Of a stretch of 64,000 bases of DNA, positions 18,001 through 33,000 are shown piece after piece. The position numbers and the translations under genes are program-made. The stretch is from DASPKT01 sp035626475 (GTDB lineage: Bacteria > Pseudomonadota > Alphaproteobacteria > Azospirillales > Azospirillaceae). How positions within the stretch are numbered: the stretch's first letter is position 1; each line of letters begins with the position of its first letter. Below the pieces are notes generated by a model that saw only the letters and a program-made list of their open reading frames with translations, had not been told where the DNA came from and ran no database searches. The DNA lies in contig DASPNP010000035.1 of the NCBI GenBank assembly GCA_035626475.1, positions 4,014-68,013 of the forward strand, written 5' to 3'.

Positions 18001-21000
18001 CGATGCCGGGCGCCTGAAATACGTCCATGACGGGGTGGACCCGGTCACGGCGTCCGACAGCTTCGGCTACACGCTGCGCGACGGCAGCGGCGCCGCCCTG
18101 CCCGGCACCTTCACCATCAACGTCACGCCGGTGGACGACGCGCCGACGTTGCGGACGCGCACCGTCTACATCAACGCGGCCAATCTCGGCACCGACACCG
18201 CGACCGTCACCGCCGGCAACCTGCAGGGCGAGGACGTGGACACGGCGGCCGGGGCGCTGGTCTACGACATCTCCGCCGCCAGCCTGCCGCCGAACACCCA
18301 GTTCCACAAGGGCGGCTCCCCGGTCCTGACCTTCACCCAGGCCGACATCAATGCCGGGCTGGTGACGCTGGTCCATACCGGCGACCTGGATTTCGGCAAC
18401 TACACCGTCAACCTGACGCTGAAGGACGCCACCACCACGGTGAACGGCACGCTGACCGTGTCGCTCACCATCGGCGGCGGCGGCCCCGGCAACGAGGACC
18501 CGACGCTGAAGGTCAACCGGCCGCTGGTGACGGCGGAGGGCAGCGGCGGCACCGTCATCGGCACGACGCTGCTGCAGTCGACCGATCCCGAGCAGGGCGC
18601 GGCCGCGCTGACCTACACGATCGGGACGGCGCCGGGCCACGGCGACCTGTATCTGGGCGCGACGAAGCTGACGGCGGGCGGGACCTTCACCCAGGACGAT
18701 CTGGACAAGGGCCAGGTCTCCTTCACCCATGACGGGACGGAGCCGGTCGGCGCCGCGGCCGGCACGACCTTCACCTTCACCGTGACCGACGGTGCCGGCG
18801 GCAGCACCGGCACCAAGACCTTCACCATCGACTTCACGCCGGTGAACGACGCGCCGACCCTGGTCGCGAACGGCGGGCTGGCGGTGTCCGAGCACGACAC
18901 CGACGCCACGGACGATGGCGACGCGGCGACCCTGGCGGACCAGGCGAACGCGGTGCTGCTGAACACCGGTCTGCTCGGCTCCAACCTGCTGCAGTACGCG
19001 GACCCCGACACGACCGACCCGCAGCAGCTGGTCTATGTGCTGGTCTCCACCCCCGGCGGCGGCACGGTCAGCCGCCTGACCGGTTCGACCTGGGAGGCGC
19101 TGGGCGTCGGCGGCCGCTTCTCGGTCGACGAGGTGCAGAGCGGCAAGGTCGCCTATTTCCACAATCCCGACAGCGAGCCCGACGCGGCGGCCGACCAGTT
19201 CCAGGTCCGCCTCACCGACGGCGGCACGCTGGGCGGCGGCGGCGAGGCGACCAGCGGCACCGTCACGATCAACGTGACGGTCGCCCCGGTGAACGACGCG
19301 CCCCAGGCCAGCGGCGGCGGCTTCACCCTGGCGGAGGGCGGCACGCATGTGCTGACCACGGGCCAGCTCGGCGCGTCGGACAGCGACAACGCCACCTCCG
19401 CCCTGACCTACCGCCTGACCCAGCTGCCGACGCGCGGCACGGTGGAGATCGACGCCGGCGGCGGCTTCGCCGCCGTCACGGCCGGCCAGCTCGGCACGGC
19501 GGCGGCGGAGTTCACCCAGGCCATGATCACGGGCGGCAAGCTCCGCTACATCCATGACGGCACGGAGAACTTCACCGACAGCCTGAAATTCGCGGTCAAG
19601 GACCCGGGTGGCCTGGACTCCGGCGCGGCGACGGTGACCGTCACCATCCGCCCGGACAACGACGCGCCGACCATCACCGTCAACACCGGCATCGGCCCGA
19701 CCCAGGGCTACGAGGGCGAGGTGACGACCATCACCGCCGCCCTGCTGGACGTGGACGACACGGACAATACCGGCACGCAGGTCCAGCTGCGCATCACCCA
19801 GGCCACCACCGTCGGCAAGCTGTTCATCGACAATGGCGGCAACGAGGTGACGCTGGGCGTCGGCTCGGTCTTCACCGAGACGCAGCTGAAGGCCGGCCTG
19901 CTGAAGTACCGGCATGACGGCAACGAGATCCATGCCGACAGCTTCAAGTTCACCGTGTCGGACGGCAGCGGCGACGGCGAGCCGACCGGTACCTTCGCCA
20001 TCACTGTCGGCGCGGTGAACGACAGCCCGGTGCTGACCGTGCCGACGGCGAAGACCGTGGACGAGGACGCCTCCCTCGCCATCACCGGCATCAGCATCGC
20101 CGACGTGGACGTGGCGTCGGCCACCATGACCGCCACCCTCACCGTGCTGCAGGGCACGCTGACCGTGAACACCGGCGTCCCCGGCGGCGTGACCGGCGGG
20201 CAGGTCGGCAACAACGGCACGGCGACCGTCACCGTCACCGGCACCCGGGCCGAGATCAACGCGACCCTGGCGCATGCGACCGGCCTGACCTATGCCGGCA
20301 CGGCCGAGTACAACGGCGCCGACACGCTGACCGTCACCGTTTCGGACGGCGGCACCGGGCAGGGCCGCGATCCGGGCGACGGCGGCAACCCCGCGATCCT
20401 GAACACGAAGAACAGCGGCGACACCACCAGCCAGCAGGACAGCAAGACGGTGGCGATCACGGTGCGCGCCCTCAACGACGCGCCGTCCGCCACCTACAAT
20501 GGCGGCAACCTGACCGGCGGCGGCGCGGCGACGGTGGACGAGGACACGACCCTGTCCCTGTCCGACATCACCGTCTTCGATCCCGACATCAACCGGAACG
20601 AGACCAACGGCACCAATGACGGGCTGATGCAGGTCACGCTCGCCGCCACCAGCGGCCAGGTCTGGCTCGCTTCCGCGGCCGGCGTCACCGGCACGGCGCT
20701 GACCACGCCCGCCGCCAGCATCGTGGTGACCGGCACCAAGGCGGCGCTGGACGCGGCCCTGTCCGGCGGCAACGTCAAGTTCAAGGGCGCGCAGGACTAC
20801 AATGGCGCGGCCAGCGTCGCCATCACCGTCAGCGACCTCGCCAACGAGGGCAGCGGCGGCGCCAAGACCGTCGCGGGCACCGTCAACGTCACCGTCACGG
20901 CGGTGAACGATGCGCCCACCGTCACCCTGCCGGCGACGCTGACGGTGAACGAGGACGCCGCCTTCACCTTCTCCGGCGCCGACAAGATCGTGCTGGCCGA

Positions 21001-24000
21001 CCCGGATTCCGGCGGCAACCTGGAGGTGGCGCTGTCGCTGATCCAGGCGGCGGGCGTCGGCCCGTCGGACGCCAACGGCACGCTGAAGCTGGTCACCACC
21101 ACGGGCGTCACCTTCGTCAGCGGCGCCAACGAGTCCAACGCCTTCACCATCAAGGGCACGGTGACCGACCTGAACGCCGCGCTGGCGACGATGCAGTTCC
21201 ATCGGACCCAGCATGATTACGGCGTCTTCACCCTGACCGTCAGCGCCGACGACAAGGGCAATACCGGCACCGGCGGCACGCTGACCGACACCGAGATCTC
21301 CACCATCACCGTGCGGTCGGTGAACGACGACCCGGCCCTCTCGGTGGGCGCCACCGCGCTGGGCGGCACCATCACCGCCGCGACCTTCCAGGGCTTCACC
21401 GAGGACGCGGCCTTCGCCGCCGTCCGGGGCGCCAACGGCACCGACGTGCTGTCGCTGGCCGATGTCGACCTGACGGAGACCGGCACGCCCGCCGGCAGCC
21501 CCGACGATCTGATGACGGTGACCGTCTCGCTCCCCTCGGCCAACGGCCTGCTGCGGGTGACGACGCTCTCCGGCCTGACCCCGGACGCGATCTCCGGCGG
21601 CGCCGCCGACGCCCTGACCAGCTTCACCAGCGTCACGCTGACCGGCAGCCTCGCCAACCTCAACGCGGTGCTGGCGGCGCTGCAGTACCAGCCGAACGCC
21701 GACTTCAACACCGCCACGCCGGCCACCGGCCCGAACGCCGAGACGCTGCGCCTCGTCTTCAACGACAACGGCAACAGCCGGCCCGACGTGAACGGGCAGG
21801 CCGGCATCGCCGGCGCCGGCGCCATCACGCGCAACATCCCGCTGACCGTCGCGGCGGTGAACGACGCGCCGACCCTGACCATCGCCACCCCGACCTTCAG
21901 CTACGCCAAGGCGAACGACAACGACGCGCTGTCCATCACCGGCCTCAGCATCGCCGACGTGGACGTAGCGCGCGGCGAGACGCCCACCACCCCGCCGATG
22001 GAGGTCACGCTCGACGCGACCAGGGCGGAAAGCCGGCTGACGCTGGGGACGACCACCGGCCTGACCTTCACCGCCGGCGCCAACGGCGACAACAGCTTCA
22101 CCATCCGCGGCACGACGGCCAACCTCAACGCCGCGCTGGCGACGCTGCAGTACCGCCCGGGCGAGGACCCCAGCACCGCCAACGGCGCCGCCGACGACAG
22201 CATCGCCGTCTCGGTGAACGACCGCGGCAACCGCGGTACCGGCGGCACGCTGACGGCCAACGGCTCCATCCAGATCGACAATGTCGACCCGGTCAACGAC
22301 GCCCCCACGGTCAGCGGGCCCGCGACCGTGACGGTGGCGGAGGACGGTTCCGTCGCGCTGAGCGGCGCCAGCCTGGTGACCGTCGCCGACGTGGACGCCC
22401 GCAGCAACGCGGTGCAGCTGACCCTGTCGATCCCCAGCGGCTCCCTGACCCTGGGCGACACGACGGGCCTGACCCTGCAGTCCGGCGCCAACGGCAGCGG
22501 CACGATGGTCTACACCGGCACCGTCACGGCGCTGAACACGGCGCTGGCGACGCTGAGCTACGCGCCGGCCGCCAACGTCAACAAGCTGAACAGCACGGAC
22601 GCCGCCCGCACCCTGACGGTGACGCTGAACGACCTCGGCTTCGGCGAGAACAACGTCAGCACCGGCAGCGGCCTGACCGGCACGAAGACCATCGTCATGG
22701 ACGTGACGGCGGTGAACGACGCGCCCGCCATCACGGCGCCGGCCAGCCTGACGCCCAACGAGAACGTCGCCAACAGCATCACCGGCGTGTCGGTGGCGGA
22801 CATCGACAGCCCGGACACCGGCTACACCCAGCTGAAGCTGACCCTGACCGCCACCCACGGCAATATCTCCTTCACCGACGCGGCCCTGGGCGGGGCGACG
22901 GTGGCGGGTGCCGGCGGCCGCACGGTGAACGTGACCGGCACCCAGGCGCAGGTGAATACGCTGCTGGGCACCGGCAACCTGCTCTACACGCCGGACAGCA
23001 AGTACAGCGGCGCGGATTCCATCGTCCTGTCGCTGACCGACCAGGGCAACATCGGCGCTGGGACCGCCCTGACCGATACCGAGACGATCAGCCTGACCGT
23101 CTCCGGCGTGAACGACCCGGCCGAGGTGACGGCGCCGGCCAGCATCGCCGTCAACGAGGATTCCAGCGTCACCATCGGGTCCAGCACTTTCCGCTTCGAC
23201 GATCCCGACGTGGTCGACAACCCGATGATCCTGCGCCTCGCGGTGACCAAGGGCACGCTGACGCTGGCGACGACCACGGGGCTGGATTTCGGCTTCACCG
23301 AGACGGCGAACCCGCTGACCGGCGACGGCGGCACGACCAACGGCGCCGGCGACGGCACCGCCGACGCCAGCATGACCTTCAAGGGCACGCAGGCCCAGAT
23401 CAACGCGGCGCTGAACGGGCTGGTCTACACCCCCACCGGCAACATGAACGGCGCCGACGGGCTGAGCTACACCATCACCGACCTGGGTGCGACCGGCACC
23501 GGCGGGGCCAAGCAGGTCGGCGGCACCGTCACCATCGGCATCACCGCCGTCAACGACGCGCCCACCGCCACCGGCAGCACGACCCTGGCCGCCGTGAACG
23601 AGGACGCCGCCGCCCCGGCCGGCGCCACCGTCACCGACCTGTTCGGCGGCAACTATTCCGACGCCACCGACCAGGTCACCAATACCGGCGGCAGCTCGGC
23701 CCAGCCGCTGGCCGGCATCGCCATTGTCGCCAATACCGCTACGGCGGCGCAGGGGATTTGGGAGTATTCCACGGACGGCGGGTCCAACTGGACCGCGGTC
23801 GCCACCACCGTTAGCGCCACCAACGCCACGGTCATCCCGGCGGCGGCCCTGCTGCGCTTCCTGCCGCAGCCGGACTTCAACGGCACGCCCGGCCACCTGG
23901 ATGCGCACCTGTCGGACGGCACCGGCCTGTCCACGGGCACCGGCCGCAACCTCACCGGCCTGCTGGGCGGGACCAACGGCTATTCCACGGCCACGGTGCG

Positions 24001-27000
24001 GCTGACCACGTCCATCACCGCGGTGAACGACGCGCCGCAGCGCACCGTCGCGACCACGACCTTGGCCGCCGTGCTGGAGGACACCGCCACCGCCAGCATT
24101 CCTGGCGCCACCGTCACCAGCCTGTTCTCCGGCACCTTCAAGGACACGCGCGACACGGTCACGGTCGCCGTCGGCGGCAGCGGCTCCACAGCCAACTCCT
24201 TCGCCGCCATCGCCGTCGGCGCCAACGACGCCAACCCGGCGACGCAGGGCGCCTGGCAGTTCTCGACCGACGCCGGCGGCAGCTGGACCGCGCTGCCGAC
24301 GGGCATCCCGGCCGGCAAGGGCTTCGTCCTGGCGCCGACCGACATGCTGCGCTTCGTGCCGGTGGCCGACTATGCCGGCACGCCGACCGGGCTGACGGCG
24401 CAGCTGATCGAGACGGGCGGACCGACCACCACCTCCACCCCCGGCAACGACGCCACCTACGCCACCCTGCCGGCCAGCGGCGGCACCGGCCGTATCAGCG
24501 GCACCGACGCCCACACCGTCACGCTGAACACCACGATCACCGCCGTGAACGACGCGCCGGTCCTGGGCGCCATGGGCGGCACCGCCGCCTATACCGAGAA
24601 CGATCCGGCCATGCTGGTCGACGGGTCGGTCAGCCTCGCCGACGTGGACAGCCCTGACTTCAGCGGCGGCTCGCTGACCGTGGCCTTCACCGCCAACGGC
24701 ACTGCGGCGGACCAGTTGGGCATCCGCAGCACCGGCACCGGCGCCGGCCAGATCTCCGTCTCCGGCACGACGGTCAGCTTTGCCGGCACGGCGATCGGCA
24801 CCATCGTGCAGGACGGCAGCAACGGCGGCGCGCTGAAGGTGAACTTCACCAGCGCGGCGGCGACGCCCCTGGCGGCCAAGGCGCTGATCGAGGCGGTCAC
24901 CTTCGCCAACAGCTCCGATGCGCCCAGCGACCTGACCCGCAGCCTTACCTACACGCTGGTGGACGGCGACGGCACCGCCAATGGCGGCGGCGACACGGCG
25001 ACCGGCACCGCCACCGTGACGGTGGCCCGGGTCAATGACGCGCCGGGCTTCACCGGCCTGGGCGGTACCGTCGCCTTCACCGAGGACGGGACCCCCGTGG
25101 CGCTGGACGCCGACGCGTCCTTCGCCGACCCCGAGCTGCGCGCCGGCGACAATTGGAACGGCGCCACCCTGACCGTCCAGCGCTCCGGCACCGCCTCGGC
25201 CGACGACCTCTTCGCCGCGTCGGGCACGCTGTCCTTCGCCGGCGGCGATGTGAAGATCGGCGCGACCAAGATCGGCGCGGTGACGACCAACACCGGCGGC
25301 GTGCTGGTGCTGTCCTTCGATTCCGGCGCCACCAATACGCTGGTCGACCAGGCGCTGCGCCAGATCACCTACGCCAACGCCAATCAGGCGCCGCCCGCCT
25401 CGGTGACGCTGTCGCTGAACCTCAACGACGGCAACCCGACCATCGACCAGGGCTCGGGCGCGGCGCTGTCCGGCAGCGGCTCGGTCACGGTCGCCATCAC
25501 CGCCGTCAACGACGCGCCGACGCGCACCGGCACCGCCACGGAGTCCCTGGACGACGTCGTCGAGGACACGGCCGCGCCGGCCGGGGAGCGGGTTGACGCG
25601 CTGTTCCAGACGCGCTTCGCGGATGTGGATTCCGCCGCCGCCTTCGCCGGCATCGCCGTCACCGCCAACGCCGCCACCGCGGCGGAGGGCAAGTGGCAGT
25701 GGCGCACGGACGGGGCCGGCACCTGGACCGACATCGCCACCGGCGTCTCCAACGCTACGGCCGTCGTGCTGGACGCCGACGCCGAGCTGCGCTTCCTGCC
25801 GGCCGCCAACTACTGGGGCGCGCCGGGCGCGCTCACGGTGCGGCTGTGGGACGGCGCCGGGGGCTTCACGGAAGGGGCCGCGCGGAACATCACGGCGTCG
25901 GTCGGCGGCATCGGCGGCTTCTCCGCCGACGCCAACACCGTGGCGCTGGGCGTGACGGTCACGCCCCTGCCCGACACGCCGAGCGTCACCAACAGCACGA
26001 CGGCGGAGGACACGCAGACCACCACCGGCCTGGTCGTCACCCGCCACGCCACCGACGGGGCGGAGGTCACCAACTTCCGCATCACCGCCATCACCGGCGG
26101 CCGCCTGTTCCTGAACGACGGCACCACGGAGATCACCGACGGCAGCTTCATCACGGCGGCCCAGGGCAATGCCGGGCTGAAGTTCACGCCCTCGCCCAAC
26201 CGCACCGCCCCCGGCAGCTTCGACGTCGAGGCGTCCAGCAGCGCCGGGCTCGCGGGCATCAGCGGCGGCAAGGCGACGGCCACCATCACCATCACCGCGG
26301 TCAACGACGCGCCCGTCGCCAATCCCGATACGGCCACCCACCAGGTCGGCGCGGCCGCGGCCACCGGCAATGTGCTGACCAACGACACGGACGTGGACAC
26401 GGGCACCACGCTGACCGTCTCCGCCATGGGCATCCAGGACGGGGGCGGCGGCTCGGTCGGATCGGCGCTGGCCGGCAAGTACGGTTCCGTCACGGTGAAC
26501 GCCAACGGCACCTGGAGCTACGCGGCCAATGCCGCGAACGCCGACGTGATGGCGCTGGAGGCCGGCCAGACGCTGCAGGAGGTGGTCACCTACACCGCCG
26601 CCGACGGGTCCGGCGGCACCGCCGCCAGCACGCTGACCATCACCATCACGGGCATCAACGAGGCGCCCACCGTCAGCGGCGGCACGCCGCTCAAGCTGGC
26701 CGCCGTGGCTGAGGATGCGGGCCTGCCGACGGGCGCCGCCGGCTCGCTGCTGCGCGACGCCGTCACCAATATCGCCGACGCCGATACCGGCTGGCTGAAG
26801 GGCATCGCCGTCACCGCCGCCGACACGACGCACGGCCAGTTCCACTATTCCACCGACGGCGGCGCGACCTGGCAGGCGCTGGCCGCCGTCGGCGCCGACA
26901 GCGCCCTGCTGCTGGCGCTGGACGCCAATACGCGGCTGTATTTCCGCCCCACCGCCGACTTCAACGGCGACGCCGTCTCCGCCCTGACCTACCGCGCCTG

Positions 27001-30000
27001 GGACCGCACCTCGGGCACGGCCGGCCTCACCGCGGACCTGACCGGCGCGGGCGCCACCGGCGGCACCACCGCCTTCTCCACCGGCGTCGGGCAGCTGACG
27101 GCGGTGGTCTCGGCCGCCAACGACGCCCCCCGGCGCAGCCAGGCGACCGTGACCCACGGCAACTCGGCCGAGGATTCGGCGGCGCCGCTGGACAGCTCCG
27201 TCTCCGGCCTGTTCCTGGCCGCCTTCACCGACGCGATCGACGACCGCACCGCCAGCAACGGCTCGGCCGCCGACGCCCTCGCCGGCATCGCCGTCACCGC
27301 CAACGGGTCGGACGCGCGTGGCGCCTGGGAGTACCAGCTGAACGGCTCCACGACCTGGACCGCCGTCGGCGCCCGCACCGACGCGACGGCGCTGCTGCTG
27401 TCGGCCGACGACCGGCTGCGCTTCACCCCGGCCGCGCACTTCAACGGCCCCGCCCCCACGCTCACCGCGCACCTGATCGACGCCTCGGGCGGCGCGATCG
27501 CCGGCGGCGGCACGGCCGACCTGTCCGGCGCCGGCGCGACTGGCGGCGGTACCCGCATCTCCGACGCCGCCATCCGGGTGACGCTGCAGCACACGGTCAC
27601 GGCCGTGAACGACGCGCCGGTTGCCTCCGGCCTGGCGGTGCTGGCCGGCATCGCGGAGGACAGCGCCCAGACCGACATCCCGGGCGACACGGTCTCCAAC
27701 CTCTTCACCGCGCGCTTCAGCGACGCCACCGACCTGGTGAGCGGTGGCAGCGGCGCCAACAGCCTGGCCGGGATCGCCATCACCGGCAACGCCGCCACCG
27801 CCGCGCAGGGCGTCTGGCAATGGTCCTCGGACGGCGGCACCGTCTGGACCGACGTCGGCGCCCGCACCGAGGCGACGGCGCTGCAGATCCGGCAGGACCA
27901 CAAGCTGCGCTTCGTGCCGGCGCAGGACTTCAACGGCGACGCCCCGGCCCTGACCGTGCGCCTGATCGACAGTTCGGCGACCGTCACCACCGGAACCGCC
28001 GCCGACCTCTCCGCCGGCGGGGCCAAGGGCGGCACCACCGCCGTCAGCGCCGCCACGGTGCAGCTGGTCACCGCCATCGGCTCGCAGAACGACCGGCCGC
28101 TGCTGACCCTGCCCGCCGCCCAGACGGTGGCCGAGGACACCGGCCTCGCCGTGCCGGCCATCACCATCGCCGACGTGGACGTCGCCGACGCGCCCGGCGA
28201 CGGAAAGGTGCAGACGACCCTCGCCGTCTCCAAGGGCACGCTGACCCTGGGTACCGTGACGGGCCTCACCTTCGACGGCGCCGCCAAGAACGGCGAGGCG
28301 ACGGTCAAGGTCACGGGCAGCCTCGCCGACGTGAACGCGGCGCTGGCGACCCTCACCTACAAGGGCGCCGCCAACTTCAACGGCGACGACAAGGTGACCG
28401 TGCTGGTCACGGATCTCGGCAATGTCGGCACCGGCGGCGCCCGCACCGACACGGGCGAGATCGCGCTGACCGTCACCCCTGTCAACGACGCGCCCGTCCT
28501 GTCGCCGGCCAGCTCCGCCATCGCGGCGGTCAACGAGGACACGGCCGCCCCGCCGGGCGCGACCGTGGCCTCCATCCTCGGCACCAGCTACACCGATCCG
28601 GACAGCGGCGACACCTCCGCCGACGGCGGGCCGGACTACGTTTCCGTCCGCGGCATCGCCGTGACCGGGACGTCCGGCATTCCTGGCGCCTGGCAGGTCT
28701 CCTACGATGCCGGCGGCAACTGGGCGGCGCTGCCGACGATCGGGGCGGGCGACGCCCTGCTGCTGGACGGCGCCGCCATGCTGCGCTTCCTGCCGGCGGC
28801 CAGCGCGTCCGGCACCGCCACCCTGACCTACCGCGCCTGGGACCAGACGAACGGCACCGCCGCTCAGGCGGGCACCGTCGTGGCGGTGGGTGTGCCCGGC
28901 GGCGCCAGCCCCTTCGGCGCCGAGACCGGGACCATGACCGCCACGGTGACGGGCGTGGCCGACACGCCCGCCCTCAGCGTTCCGGGCAGCCTCTCCACCA
29001 AGGAGGACACGCCTGTCGCCATGCCCATCAGCGCGTCGGTGACCGACTCCGACGGGTCGGAGACGCTGCTGGTGCAGGTGTCGGGTGTGCCCAGCGGCGC
29101 GGTTCTGTCGGCCGGGAGCACCCAGGGCGGTGGCGTCTGGACCCTGCCCGCGGCGAACCTGTCGGGCTTGACGGTGACGCCGGCCAAGGACTTCTCCGGC
29201 AGCTTTACCCTGACCGTCACCGCCATATCCGCCGAGCAGGGCGGCGCGACAGCGACGAGCACGTCCAGCGTGACCGTCACCGTGGACGCGGTGGCGGACG
29301 TGCCGGCGCTCACCCTCGCCGCCGCGCAGGGCGAAGAGGATACGGCCATCCCGCTCGATCTCCAGGCCGCCATCGCCGACATCGACAAGTCGGAGACTCT
29401 GAGCCTGCGCATCGCGGGCGTGCCGGCCGATGCCAAGCTTTCCGCCGGCAGCCGCGGCGCCGACGGCGTCTGGACCCTGGCCGCCGGCGACCTGTCAGGC
29501 CTGACGCTGTCACCCGCCAAGGACAGCGACACCGACCTCACCCTGACCGTCACCGCCACGGCGACGGAGCCGAACGGCAGCACCGCCTCCACCACCGGCA
29601 CCCTTGCGGTCACCGTGAAGGCGGTGGCCGACATGCCGGCGCTGACCGCGCCGACGCGGCTGGTGGGCAAGGAGGGTGCGCCGGTGGCGCTCGGCATCGC
29701 CTCGGCCCTGTCGGACATCGACACCTCCGAGGCGCTCACCGTCACCATCACGGGCATGCCCGACGACGCGACCCTGTCGGCCGGCACCCGCACCGCCGCC
29801 GGCTGGGTCGTCGCCGGCGACCAGCTGGCCGGCCTGACGGTGCAGCCCGCCAAGGGCAGCGACAAGGACTTCACCCTGACCGTCACCGCCACCTCCACCG
29901 AGAAGGCGGGCGGGGCGGCGTCGAAGGTGGCGACGATCGACATCGACCTCGGCGCCGTCGCCGACGCGCCGACGCTGGAGATCGGCGGCCCGGCGGACGG

Positions 30001-33000
30001 CGAGGAGGACAAGGCCATCTCCCTGCCCGTCACCGCGCTGCTGGCGGACCGCGACGGCTCGGAGACCCTGACCCTGCGCTTCGACGGCCTGCCCGAGGGT
30101 ACCACCCTGTCCCAGGGCGCCCGCACCGCTGACGGCGGCTGGGAAATCAAGGCCGCCGGGACCGACCTGTCGGGCCTGACGCTGACGCCCGCCAAGGACA
30201 GCGACGCCGACTTCACCCTGACCGTCACGGCGACGGCGGAGGAGAAGGACGGCGGCAAGGCCACGGCCACCGGCACCATCGCCGTTACGGTCAAAGCCGT
30301 GGCCGACGCGCCCACCCTGGCCGCGCCGGAGACGGTGAAGGCCAAGGAGGGTGCCGCGACGGCGCTGCCGCTGACCTCCGCCCTGGTCGACACCGACGGG
30401 TCGGAGACCCTGACCCTGACCGTGGCGGGCCTGCCGGACGGGGCGATCCTGTCGGCCGGCGGTCGCCAGGCGGACGGCACCTGGACCCTGGCGGCGAGCG
30501 ACCTCTCCGGCCTGACCGTGAGCCCGCCGCGCGGGGCCGACGCGGACTTCACCCTGACCGTGACCGCCACCGCCACCGAGAAGGCAGGCGGCACCGCCAG
30601 CACGGTCGCCACGGTGCTGGTGGACGTCACCGCCACCGCCGAGGCGCCCAACCTCACCGTCTCCCCCGCCCAGGGCAAGGAGGACACGGCCATCGCCCTG
30701 ACCCTGGCCGCCGATCTGGTGGACAAGGACGGGTCGGAGACGCTGTCCGTCACCATCTCGGGCGTGCCGGAAGGCGCGGTGCTCTCGGCCGGCACCGACC
30801 TGGGCGGCGGTACGTGGGAATTGGCACCAGACCAGCTCGCTGACCTGACCGTCACCCCCGCGAAGAACAGCGACGCCGATTTCACCCTGACCGTCACCGC
30901 GACGTCCAAGGAGAAGACGGGCGAGACCGCCACCGTGACCGCCACCCTGGCGGTCACGGTGGACGCGGTGCCCGACATGCCGACGCTCGCCGCCCCGGCC
31001 GCCCTGGAGGGTAATGGCGGCGTGCCGGTGCCGCTGGACCTCGCCTCCGCCTTGGCCGACCTGGACACGTCCGAGGAGCTGACGCTGCTCGTGTCGGGCG
31101 TGCCGTCGGCGGTGAGTCTGTCGGCCGGCACACGGGGCGGCGACGGTGTCTGGACGCTCAAGGCCGCCAGCCTGCCCGGGCTGACCATGACGGCCGACCC
31201 GACCATGACGCCGCCGGCCGGAAGCCCGCCGGGCACGGCCGCCTTCACCCTGACCGTCACCGCCATCTCCGCGGAGAAGCAGGGCGGCGACGCGCGGACT
31301 TTCGCCACCATCCCGGTGACGATGCGCCTGCGCCCCTTCACCGCGCCCGACGCGCTGACCATGAACGAGGATGTCCGCGACGCCATCGGCGGCATCGCCA
31401 TGGTGGCCGGCACCGGCAGCGTCGGCATCACCCTGTCGGTCGGCCAGGGGACGCTCGCCACCGGCGCCGGGGCGGGCAGCGCCTCACTGACCCTCAGCGG
31501 CACCCCGGCCGAGGTCAATGCCGCGCTGGCCACCTTGAGCTACCAGGGCGCGCTGAACTACAACGGCGCCGACACGCTCACCATCAGCTCGGGCTCCAGC
31601 ACCGCGTCGGTGCCGATCACCGTGCGCCCGGTCAACGACGCGCCGACCGTGACCCAGCCGCTGCCGGCGCGCACCGTGCAGACCGGCCAGGCGCTGACCG
31701 CTCCGCTGCCGGCCGGGCTGTTCCAGGACGTGGATCTCGGCGATGTGGTCACCGTCTCGGTTTCGGGCATGCCCGGCTGGATGGGCTTCGACGGCACCGC
31801 CCTGTCCGGCACGCCGGGCGCGCTCGATGTCGGCACGGTGACGCTCACCGTGACCGGCACCGACAAGGCCGGGGCCAGCGCCTCCACCACCCTGACCGTC
31901 TCGGTCACGACGCCTCCCCCGCCGCCGCCTCCCCCGCCGCCCGTAGTAGTGGTGACGGCACCCGCGCCGACGCCGGCGGCCGATGCCGGGCCCGCCACCG
32001 GCACCGCTCCCGCGCTGATCGTCACGGCCGCCCCGGCGGCCGTCGCCGCGACCCCGGCCGGCGGCACGCCCGCCGCGACGCCCGCGACCGCCACTGCCCT
32101 GCCGGCGACGACGTTGATCGCCACCGGCGGCACCGCCACGGCCGCGCCGGGACCTTCGGTGGCTACGGCCACGAGCCTGGCCACCAGCCTGCCGAGCTCC
32201 GACAGCGGCGCGCCCAGCACCCGCGCGGCGACCGTGGCGCCGGGCCTGTCCACCGCCGATGGCACCGTCTCCTCGGGCGGGTCTCAGGCGGCGGGCGGCA
32301 TCGGCAACCTGTCCGGCCCGGCGCGCCAGATCAACCTGATGGTGGCCGGCACCATCACCGACCAGGTACTGGTCCAGAATGCCAGCAAGGCGTTCCAGGT
32401 GCCGCAGAACGTCTTCCGCCACACCAACCCGAACGAGCAGCTGGTCCTGGAGGCCAAGCAGTCGACGGGCGAGCCGCTGCCGTCCTGGCTGCGCTTCGAT
32501 CCCTCGACCCGCACCTTCTCCGGCACGCCGCCGGCGGGAACGGAGGGCGTGCTGGAGATCGCCGTCAGCGCCCGCGACAGCAGCGGCGCCGAGGCGGTTA
32601 CCCAGTTCCGCATCCAGGTCGGCGAGGACACAGAGCCCGGCAACGAGCGTCCGGCGCAGCAGAACCGCGGCGTCCGCGGCACGCCGGCCGAGGGCGCGCC
32701 CGGCCAGCAGAACGGCACGGCGCCGGACGGCAACGCCCCGCCCGCCGAGGGAACGCCGGCAGAGGGCGCTCCCGCCGAGGGTGCGCCCGCCGAGCGCCGT
32801 GCCGACGCCGGCACGGAGACGGAGGTCGCCCGCGCCGAGCTGGGCCTTGCCGCCCCGGCCGAAGGCGCGCCACCGGCGCCGTCGGAGGGTCCTGTCGTCG
32901 CCAAGGCCTCCTTCGCGGCGCAGCTGCGGGCGGCGGGCAAGCCGGGGCTGCTGGCCCAGGGCCGCGCCCTGCTCGACAGCCTGCTCGGCCCCGATCCCGC

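Noticed and set aside
15749..27901. A 4050-codon open frame on the minus strand opposite the giant gene
   Set aside because: It mirrors the repeat structure and codon bias of the plus-strand gene, is rich in Arg, Gly and Val without domains, and has no ribosome site. It is a GC-driven shadow.
15900..31300. Periodic repeats as a CRISPR or DNA satellite array
   Set aside because: The periodicity is about 300 bases, in frame, degenerate in DNA and conserved in protein motifs: protein repeats, not a CRISPR array.
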